A stretch of 12,147 nucleotides of DNA from DATLFS01 sp035540935 (GTDB lineage Bacteria; Actinomycetota; CADDZG01; WHSQ01): assembly GCA_035540935.1 (NCBI GenBank), contig DATLFS010000097.1:1-12147 (forward strand), written 5' to 3'. The notes beneath the pieces were generated by a model that ran no database searches, was not told the origin of the DNA, and saw nothing but the letters and a program-made list of their open reading frames with translations. Of the stretch, positions 6,737 through 12,147 are shown piece after piece (the stretch's first letter is position 1; each line of letters starts with the position of its first letter). The position numbers and the translations under genes are program-made.

Positions 6737-9279
6737 CGGCGGAGCGAGAGACGGTCACGCTCACGATCGACGGTCGCGAGGTCGAGACGGAGAAGGGGCG
6801 GCTCCTGATCGACGTCGCCGAGGAGCTGGGCATCTTCGTGCCGCGCTTCTGCTACCACCCCGGCATGAAGTCGGTCGCGGTGTGCCGTATGTGCCTGGTG
6901 AAGGTCGAGGGGATGCCGAAGCTCGTGCCGTCCTGCTCGACCCCGGTCTCCGACGGGATGGTCGTCGAGACGAACACCGAGGAGCCGGCCGGCGCGCAAG
7001 AGCAGATGCTCGAGTTCCTCCTCATCAACCACCCGCTCGATTGTCCTATCTGCGACCGGGGCGGCGAGTGCCCGTTGCAGGACCAGACCTACCGTCACGG
7101 CCCGGGGAGCTCGAGGTACATCGAGCCGAAGCGGTCGTGGGAGAAGGCGCTCGACATCTCCCAGCTCGTGGTGCTCGACCGCGAGAGGTGCGTGTTGTGC
7201 TGGCGCTGCATCCGCTTCTGCGACGAGATCTCCGGGGACAGGTTCATCCAGCTGGTCGACCGCGGCGCAGGCACGCAGATCCTCACCTTCGCCGACGAGC
7301 CGTTCGACTCGTACTTCTCGGGCAACACGATCCAGATCTGTCCTGTGGGTGCGCTCACGGCGGCGACGTACCGCTTCGTGTCGCGACCGTGGGACCTGAA
7401 GAACGCACCGGGCGTCTGTTCCTACTGCGCGGTCGGCTGCCCCGTGACCAACGAGGAGCGCGGCGGCAAGCTCGTGCGCGTGCAGGCACTTCCGAACGAG
7501 AACGTCAACGATTTCTGGATCTGCGACAAGGGCCGCTTCGCCTTCCACTACGTCGATTCCGCCGAGCGTCTGACGAACCCGCTGGTGCGCGGCGACGACG
7601 GCTTCGCCACCGCTTCGTGGACGGAAGCTCTCGCCGCCGCGGCCGAAGGATTGCGCGACAAGAGCGCCGGAGTCATCTGCGGAGGTCACCTCACGACCGA
7701 GGACGCGTACGCGGCCGCCCGCTTCGCCCGCAAGACCCTCGGCACGAAGAACATCGATTCGCGCCTCCAGGACGACGGCGCGCCGTACGAGCTCGCGCTC
7801 GAGCACTTCTCGGTGGCGGGATCGACCGCCACCATGAACGACGTCGAGACCGCCCGCACGATCGTTTGGTGCGGTCCCGATCCGAAAGAGACGCTGCCGG
7901 TCCTGTACCTGCGCCTGCGCAAAGCGGTCGTCGAGCGTCACGCCAAGCTGATCGTCGTCGGGCCTCGCCGCATCTCGCTCGACGATCTCGCGACGCACGT
8001 GGTGCGCTGCCGCCCCCGCGGCGAGGCAGGCTGTATGGAGCAACTCCTGTCTGCCGGCGCGCCGGGCGCGGCCGACATCGGCGACCCGCTCGTCGTCTGC
8101 TGGGGCCCCGCGCACGCGGGTCGCGACGAAACCGCCGGTTTCGCGGCCGCGCTGAATCTCGCCCACGACCGCGGCGGCAAGATCCTCGTCTGCCCGCCGC
8201 ACGCGGGGTCGCAGGGGCTGATCGACATGGGGGTCCACCCCGCCCTCGAGCCCGGCTACAACAAGGTCGTCGAGCCGGGGATGGGGACGCGCGCGATGCT
8301 GGAGGCGGCGGCGTCCGGAGATCTCGACGCTCTCGTCCTCGTCGGGGCCGACGTCCTATCGGACTTCCCCGATGCGGATCTGGCGCGCCGCGCGATGGAG
8401 AACGTGGGCTTCTCGGTCGTGATCGAGCTGTTCCCCACCGAGACCGCCCGCTTCGCCGACGTCGTGTTGCCGGCGGCCGCCGCGCCCGAGCGCGAGGGCA
8501 CGTTCACCAACCTCGAACGGCGGCTGCAGAAGCTCGAGCCGCTGATGCCGCCGCCCGGCACGGCGCGCGAGCCGTGGCGGGCGCTGACGTCGCTGGCCCG
8601 AGCCCTCGGAGACGACTGGCGATGGGCGTCGTTCGACGACGTCTGGGCCGACATCAAGAAGAACGTCCCGACACACAAGGCGGTCGACCCCGCCGCTCTG
8701 GCGCAGGAGATCCCGCCCGCCTCGCTCCAGTACGAGAGCGGGTTCGAGCCGACGCAGAAGTCCGCCGCCGCACCGCACGTGGCGGGCCCCGGAGGGCAGT
8801 ACCCGAAGGGCTTCCGGCAGGGCGCGCCGTTCCACACCGGGCAGAGCTGGCCGCTGTCGTGGGAGCTGCGGGCGTTCGAGGCGCGCCAGCGACCCGGCTC
8901 GATCCCGGTCGAGGGCGAGGCGGTGGAGGGCGCGGCGACGATCCGCGCCCCGGACGGCGTGCGGGCGGCGCCCGCCGATGGCTTCGAGCTCCTCTCCGGG
9001 CGCCTCCTCTACGACGAGGGCGCCATGGTCTCGAAGACGCGCGTGCTGAGGGAGTTGCAGAAGCCGGCCTACGTCGAGATGAACGACGAGGACGTGAAGT
9101 CGCTCGGCCTCGCCGACGGCGACGAGGTGAGGATCACCGGCGGCGACGTGTCCGCGACGTGCCGGGTCACGGTGGGCGACATCGCGCCCGGAACGGTTTT
9201 CGTGCCGTATCACCAGAAGGGGCTGGCCGCGAACACGCTCATCTCCGCCGGCCGCGTGACGATCGAGGCGGTGCGGTGA
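6730..9279 (+). CDS. nuoG: NADH-quinone oxidoreductase subunit G
   Basis: NuoG is the large iron-sulfur subunit carrying electrons from NuoF towards NuoI. In order, the 849-residue product has a [2Fe-2S] ferredoxin domain (C41, C52, C55, C69; N1b), the His-ligated site HPLDCPICDRGGEC (H101, C105, C108, C114; N5), a [4Fe-4S] site C154, C157, C160 and C204 (N4), and a fourth site C230, C233, C237 and C265 that matches N7, the cluster off the main pathway retained by only some bacteria. A molybdopterin-oxidoreductase-like domain follows to about 660, then a Gly/Pro-rich linker (about 678-740) and a C-terminal beta-barrel domain (about 752-849). The start could be GTG 6730 or GTG 6733; the latter forms GTGA with the nuoF stop, as at other junctions here. 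Confidence 0.95.
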   Translation: MVTAERETVTLTIDGREVETEKGRLLIDVAEELGIFVPRFCYHPGMKSVAVCRMCLVKVEGMPKLVPSCSTPVSDGMVVETNTEEPAGAQEQMLEFLLINHPLDCPICDRGGECPLQDQTYRHGPGSSRYIEPKRSWEKALDISQLVVLDRERCVLCWRCIRFCDEISGDRFIQLVDRGAGTQILTFADEPFDSYFSGNTIQICPVGALTAATYRFVSRPWDLKNAPGVCSYCAVGCPVTNEERGGKLVRVQALPNENVNDFWICDKGRFAFHYVDSAERLTNPLVRGDDGFATASWTEALAAAAEGLRDKSAGVICGGHLTTEDAYAAARFARKTLGTKNIDSRLQDDGAPYELALEHFSVAGSTATMNDVETARTIVWCGPDPKETLPVLYLRLRKAVVERHAKLIVVGPRRISLDDLATHVVRCRPRGEAGCMEQLLSAGAPGAADIGDPLVVCWGPAHAGRDETAGFAAALNLAHDRGGKILVCPPHAGSQGLIDMGVHPALEPGYNKVVEPGMGTRAMLEAAASGDLDALVLVGADVLSDFPDADLARRAMENVGFSVVIELFPTETARFADVVLPAAAAPEREGTFTNLERRLQKLEPLMPPPGTAREPWRALTSLARALGDDWRWASFDDVWADIKKNVPTHKAVDPAALAQEIPPASLQYESGFEPTQKSAAAPHVAGPGGQYPKGFRQGAPFHTGQSWPLSWELRAFEARQRPGSIPVEGEAVEGAATIRAPDGVRAAPADGFELLSGRLLYDEGAMVSKTRVLRELQKPAYVEMNDEDVKSLGLADGDEVRITGGDVSATCRVTVGDIAPGTVFVPYHQKGLAANTLISAGRVTIEAVR

Positions 9280-10481
9280 GCGAGATCGTCCTGATCGCCC
9301 TCGTCAAGGCCGTCGTCGCGTTCGCGGCGCTGTTGGTGACGACGATCCTCGTCGTCTGGATCGAGCGCAAGGTCATCGCCGACATGCAGAGCCGGATCGG
9401 CCCGAATCGATGGGGTCCCTTCGGGCTCCTGCAGACGCTCGCGGACGGCATCAAGCTCTTCTTCAAGGAGGACTTCCGCCCGCGCACCGCGGACCGGTGG
9501 ACCTACGCGCTCGCGCCGGTCATGGCCATGGTCCCGTCGCTGCTCGCGTTCGCCGTCATCCCGTTCGGCGATCAGGTGAGGATCGGCGACCGCCGCGTCG
9601 ACCTGATCGTCAGCGATCTCAACATCGGCCTTCTCTACTTCCTGGCGATGGGGTCGCTCGGGGTCTACGGCGTGGTGCTCGCGGGCTGGGCGTCCGGCTC
9701 GAAGTACCCGTTGCTGGGAGGGATCCGCGCCAGCGCGCAGATGATCTCGTACGAGATCGCGCTGGGCCTGGCGGTGGTGCCGGTGGTGCTGGCGGCCGGG
9801 ACCCTTTCGACGGTCGAGATCGTTGCGGCGCAGACGGGCGGCGTGCAGAACGTCACGTTCTTCGACGGGATCCCGGTGCTCGAGCAGGTGGCGAACCTCT
9901 TTCGCTACGTCCCCAACTGGTACATCTGGTCGCAGTGGCCGGCTTTCTTCCTGTTCCTCATAGCCGGCATCGCGGAGACGAACCGCGCTCCGTTCGACCT
10001 TCCCGAGGCGGAGACCGAGCTGATCGCCGGTTTCCACACCGAATACTCGGGCGTCCGGTTCGCGCTGTTCTTCCTCGGTGAGTACGTCCACGTCGTCGTC
10101 ATCTCGGCGATGGCCGTGACCCTCTTCTTCGGTGGATGGGACGGGCCGGTCTTCGGTTTCCTGCCGTGGATCTGGCCGATCCTCTGGTTCATCTTGAAGA
10201 CGGCCTTCTTCGTCTACCTCTTCGTGTGGCTGCGCGCGACGATGCCGCGGCTCCGTTACGACCGCTTGATGTGGCTCGGGTGGAAGCGGCTGATCCCGGC
10301 GGGCCTGGTCTGGATCGTGGTGACCGCGGTAGTCAACACCGAAGGGATAGGGCGCAATGCGCGGCTGGCGGTGTTCGGCGCTCTCTTCGTCCTCGTGCTG
10401 ATCTACATGGGGCGCGGCGACCCGCGCCTCACCCAGGCGGTGGCTCCGCAGAGGAGGAGGTTGCGCAGTGGCACTGCCTGA
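9276..10481 (+). CDS. nuoH: NADH-quinone oxidoreductase subunit H
   Basis: NuoH is the membrane subunit that lines the quinone access channel and links quinone reduction to proton pumping. The 401-residue product is mostly hydrophobic with about eight spans. Family motifs are ERKVIADMQSRIGPNRWGP (30-48) and GIAETNRAPFDLPEAE (231-246), the latter in the acidic loop facing NuoB and NuoD. The GTG start overlaps the nuoG stop (GTGA). The reading frame is open far upstream, through the whole of nuoG in another frame, because of high GC; the conserved N-terminus fixes the start here. The last 20 residues are basic and overlap nuoI by 14 bases. Confidence 0.95.
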   Translation: MSEIVLIALVKAVVAFAALLVTTILVVWIERKVIADMQSRIGPNRWGPFGLLQTLADGIKLFFKEDFRPRTADRWTYALAPVMAMVPSLLAFAVIPFGDQVRIGDRRVDLIVSDLNIGLLYFLAMGSLGVYGVVLAGWASGSKYPLLGGIRASAQMISYEIALGLAVVPVVLAAGTLSTVEIVAAQTGGVQNVTFFDGIPVLEQVANLFRYVPNWYIWSQWPAFFLFLIAGIAETNRAPFDLPEAETELIAGFHTEYSGVRFALFFLGEYVHVVVISAMAVTLFFGGWDGPVFGFLPWIWPILWFILKTAFFVYLFVWLRATMPRLRYDRLMWLGWKRLIPAGLVWIVVTAVVNTEGIGRNARLAVFGALFVLVLIYMGRGDPRLTQAVAPQRRRLRSGTA

Positions 10482-11013
10482 GATCCTCACCGGCCTCAAG
10501 GTCGTCATCAAGAACGTCTTCCGCAGGAAGGAGACGGTCTCTTATCCGGAGGCGCGACGGCAGCCGTTCCCGCGGTTCAAGGGCCGCCACATCCTCGACC
10601 GCCACGACGACGGCCTCGAGAAGTGCATCGGGTGCGAGCTTTGCGCCGGCGCGTGTCCGGCCGACGCCATCTATGTCGTCGCCGCCGAGAACACGCCGGG
10701 GCAGAGGTTCTCGCCCGGCGAGAGATACGCGCAGATCTACCAGATCAACTACCTGCGCTGCATCTTCTGCGGGCTCTGCGTCGAGGCGTGCCCCACCGAG
10801 GCGCTCCTGATGACGACGGAATACGAGCTCGCCGGTACCTCGCGCGAGGAGCTCATCTACACGAAGGACCAACTGATCGTCGACGTTCCCATCCTTCGCC
10901 ACTGGGAGAGCAAGCGCGAGCTCGCGCCGGACCTCTCGGCCTCCCGCCGGGTTCAGGGGCTCGAGCGCGACGCGCGGCAGCCGGAGGCGTTCCCGCCGAA
11001 GGAGTCGCCCTGA
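10468..11013 (+). CDS. nuoI: NADH-quinone oxidoreductase subunit I
   Basis: NuoI is the TYKY-type subunit with two [4Fe-4S] clusters (N6a and N6b) that pass electrons from NuoG to the N2 cluster in NuoB. The 181-residue product has two 8Fe-ferredoxin motifs: C53, C56, C59 with C63, and C98, C101, C104 with C108, each in C-x2-C-x2-C-x3-CP form. The N-terminal amphipathic stretch (residues 1-22) would lie on the membrane surface. The GTG start follows a strong ribosome binding site (GAGGAGGAGG, 10451-10460) inside the end of nuoH. The C-terminal 30 residues are charged and less conserved. Its stop shares one base with the nuoJ start (TGATG). Confidence 0.95.
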   Translation: MALPEILTGLKVVIKNVFRRKETVSYPEARRQPFPRFKGRHILDRHDDGLEKCIGCELCAGACPADAIYVVAAENTPGQRFSPGERYAQIYQINYLRCIFCGLCVEACPTEALLMTTEYELAGTSREELIYTKDQLIVDVPILRHWESKRELAPDLSASRRVQGLERDARQPEAFPPKESP

Positions 11014-11600
11014 TGGTCGACTTCGTCCTCTTCGGCGGGGTCTTCGTCGTGGCGCTCGGCTCGTCCCTCGCGATGCTGTTCGCCCGCAACGCGGTCCACG
11101 TGGCGCTCTTCCTCGTCGCGGTCCAGGTGGCGCTGGCGCTCGCGTTCCTCCTCGAGGGAGCGTTCTTCGTCGCCGCGATCCAGATCATCGTGTACGCGGG
11201 CGCCATCATGGTGCTGTTCCTCTTCGTCATCATGCTGCTGGGCGTCGATCGACGCGAGGCCCTGGTCGAGCCTCTGGGCGGGCAGAGACCGCTCGCGGTG
11301 GGCCTCGGTCTCCTCCTTGCCGCCGAGATCGTGTTCGTGGCCGCGCGCGGGGTCGACCTCGTGGCTGCTTCCGGAGGCGACCGCACGCTGGCCGCGGTGA
11401 ACGAGGATCCCGGCAACGTCGTCGCCATCGCGCGCCTGCTCTTCAGCCGCTACCTGCTTCCGTTCGAGGTGACCGGTGTCCTGCTCGTCGTGGCGATCGT
11501 CGGCGTGATGGTCCTGGCGAAGCGGATCGGCCGGATGGGGTCGAGCGTTGCGGAGCGGTCGGAGGCGGGCGACGAGCAGCGAGAGGGCGTCGCCGTATGA
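11013..11600 (+). CDS. nuoJ: NADH-quinone oxidoreductase subunit J
   Basis: NuoJ is a membrane subunit near the junction with the peripheral arm. The 195-residue product has five likely spans (about residues 3-22, 28-47, 52-76, 95-112 and 150-170). The third contains the family stretch IQIIVYAGAIMVLFLFVIML (56-75), which in known structures bears a pi-bulge important for coupling. The ATG at 11013 is fixed by the TGATG junction with nuoI, although the frame is open further upstream. A polar C-terminal tail of about 25 residues runs into nuoK, whose start overlaps the stop as ATGA. Confidence 0.94.
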   Translation: MVDFVLFGGVFVVALGSSLAMLFARNAVHVALFLVAVQVALALAFLLEGAFFVAAIQIIVYAGAIMVLFLFVIMLLGVDRREALVEPLGGQRPLAVGLGLLLAAEIVFVAARGVDLVAASGGDRTLAAVNEDPGNVVAIARLLFSRYLLPFEVTGVLLVVAIVGVMVLAKRIGRMGSSVAERSEAGDEQREGVAV

Positions 11601-11905
11601 CCAGTGTTGCCCCCGGTTACTTCCTCGCGCTTGCCGGCCTCCTCTTCACGGTCGGAGCCGTCGGTGCGCTGATCCGCCGCAACGCGATCGTCATCTTCAT
11701 GTTCATCGAGCTGATGCTCAACGCGGTGAACCTCGCCTTCGTCACCTTCGCCCGCATGCACGGGAACGTCGACGGGCACGCGGTGGTCTTCTTCGTCCTG
11801 GTGGTAGCGGCCGCCGAGGTGGTGATCGGACTCGCTCTCATAGTCGCGATCTTCCGGAGGCGCGCGACGGCCAACGTCGACGAGGTCAATCTGCTGAGAT
11901 GGTGA
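11597..11905 (+). CDS. nuoK: NADH-quinone oxidoreductase subunit K
   Basis: NuoK is a small antiporter-related subunit (Mrp subunit C family) in the proton-pumping arm. The 102-residue product has three spans (about residues 5-25, 30-51 and 63-86). The two membrane glutamates needed for proton transfer are present: E38 in FMFIELMLNAVNL and E74 in AAAEVVIGLA, matching E36 and E72 of the Escherichia coli protein. The ATG overlaps the nuoJ stop (ATGA). The last eight codons lie inside the left arm of the terminal inverted repeat, but the length and C-terminus are normal for the family, so this copy looks genuine. Confidence 0.94.
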   Translation: MTSVAPGYFLALAGLLFTVGAVGALIRRNAIVIFMFIELMLNAVNLAFVTFARMHGNVDGHAVVFFVLVVAAAEVVIGLALIVAIFRRRATANVDEVNLLRW

Positions 11906-11976
11906 GCGTGGCGAGCGAGCCGACGGTGCTTTACGACGCGAGCCTGGCGCCGTGGATCATCGCGCTGCCGGCGGCG
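11880..11976 (+). repeat. Left arm of 97-bp perfect inverted repeat
   Basis: Every base from 11880 to 11976 is complementary to the partner base 24027 minus its position in 12051-12147; the first mismatch is 11977 against 12050. The arm holds the last codons of nuoK and the first 26 codons of nuoL. Confidence 0.95.
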
Positions 11977-12096
11977 ACGGACAGGGTGGCGATCCATCCG
12001 GCGATCGCGCCGCCGATCCGCCTGCCGAACAGCAACAGGATGGCTGCCGACGCCGCCGGCAGCGCGATGATCCACGGCGCCAGGCTCGCGTCGTAA
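11899..12096 (+). CDS. nuoL: 5' end of nuoL; chimeric after codon 26
   Basis: Complex I subunit L is the antiporter-like proton pump expected after nuoK. The ATG at 11899 overlaps the nuoK stop by seven bases; the GTG at 11902 would instead give the GTGA junction common in this operon. The first 26 codons (to 11976) look like a normal NuoL N-terminus leading into a membrane span (APWIIALPAA). After 11976 the + strand frame stays open to a TAA at 12094-12096, but the translation turns polar and Pro-rich and stops resembling NuoL, because the sequence there is the reverse complement of nuoL itself. Only the first 26 codons should be trusted on this strand. Confidence 0.75.
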   Translation: MVSVASEPTVLYDASLAPWIIALPAATDRVAIHPAIAPPIRLPNSNRMAADAAGSAMIHGARLAS

Positions 12097-12128
12097 AGCA
12101 CCGTCGGCTCGCTCGCCACGCTCACCAT
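11977..12128 (-). other. nuoL: Inverted copy of the nuoL 5' end (true continuation of nuoL)
   Basis: Read on the minus strand from 12128, the sequence repeats the 26 nuoL codons exactly and then continues as SAAILLLFGRRIGGAIAGW and on to about codon 50. That is a hydrophobic span, a basic loop and the start of a second span, as expected for NuoL. The genuine downstream sequence of nuoL is therefore present here in the wrong orientation. It is best read as part of a fold-back chimera and not as a second gene. Confidence 0.8.
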
Positions 12129-12147
12129 CTCAGCAGATTGACCTCGT
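12051..12147 (-). repeat. Right arm of 97-bp perfect inverted repeat, ending at the window edge
   Basis: This is the exact reverse complement of 11880-11976, separated from it by a 74-base spacer. It runs to the last base of the window, so the repeat may continue beyond. Perfect identity over two gene boundaries points to recent duplication or, more likely, an assembly or amplification artefact. Confidence 0.95.

Noticed and set aside
6718..8238. Minus-strand open frame of about 506 codons opposite nuoG
   Set aside because: The + strand here encodes intact NuoG with all cluster ligands; the antisense frame has shadow composition (Arg, Asp, Val, His) and no family motif.
6726..10481. A 1251-codon + strand frame that could suggest a fused protein ending in NuoH
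   Set aside because: The first 850 codons are an out-of-frame reading of nuoG with low-complexity Arg/Ala/Gly composition; NuoH begins at 9276 with its normal N-terminus.
11931..12128. A small minus-strand gene at the right end
   Set aside because: It is the inverted copy of the nuoL start plus its true continuation, and ends in antisense of the left arm (SAMIHGARLAS, the same tail as the + strand frame), so it is an artefact of the fold-back.
11880..12147. Transposon terminal inverted repeats or a biological long hairpin
   Set aside because: The arms are coding sequence of nuoK and nuoL, there is no transposase or target duplication, and a 97-bp perfect palindrome with a short spacer would be unstable in a living genome.

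Overview
The window is one nearly complete block of respiratory-chain genes, all on the + strand: the 3' end of a membrane-anchored cupredoxin protein, then a geranylgeranyl-reductase-family flavoprotein, then nuoA to nuoK of respiratory complex I (proton-pumping NADH:quinone oxidoreductase), and the first codons of nuoL. High GC, frequent GTG starts, separate nuoC and nuoD genes, actinobacterial-looking NuoB and NuoE sequences, and a geranylgeranyl reductase directly ahead of nuoA all point to an actinomycete (Actinomycetota) that respires with menaquinone. I cannot place it more finely. The sequence ends in an apparent assembly artefact, so it is probably a metagenome or single-cell contig.

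Layout. Bases 3-677 encode the C-terminal part of a protein with an Ala/Pro linker, one membrane span and a type-1 copper domain. The only real intergenic gap (678-765) holds a GC-rich hairpin right after that stop codon, a possible -10 hexamer, and a near-perfect palindrome (725-742) that matches the Rex operator in 13 of 14 specified positions, followed by a good ribosome binding site. From the GTG at 766 onward there are no bases between genes: each start overlaps the preceding stop (GTGA, ATGA, TGATG, or 7-14 base overlaps). The order is ggr-nuoA-B-C-D-E-F-G-H-I-J-K-L.

How the genes work together. NuoE, NuoF and NuoG form the NADH-oxidising arm (FMN and a chain of Fe-S clusters). NuoB, NuoC, NuoD and NuoI carry electrons to quinone. 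NuoA, NuoH, NuoJ, NuoK and NuoL are membrane subunits of the proton-pumping arm. All cluster ligands I looked for are intact, so the complex looks functional. The reductase probably saturates isoprenoid units of menaquinone, the substrate of this complex. The cupredoxin may be an electron carrier of a neighbouring respiratory gene set outside the window. If the palindrome is a Rex site, the whole operon would respond to the NADH/NAD+ ratio.

The last 171 bases are suspect. Bases 11880-11976 and 12051-12147 are perfect inverted copies (97 bp arms, 74 bp spacer), and the true continuation of nuoL reads on the minus strand. This is the geometry of a fold-back chimera. I found no mobile element, CRISPR array, tRNA or rRNA, and no clearly undescribed system.
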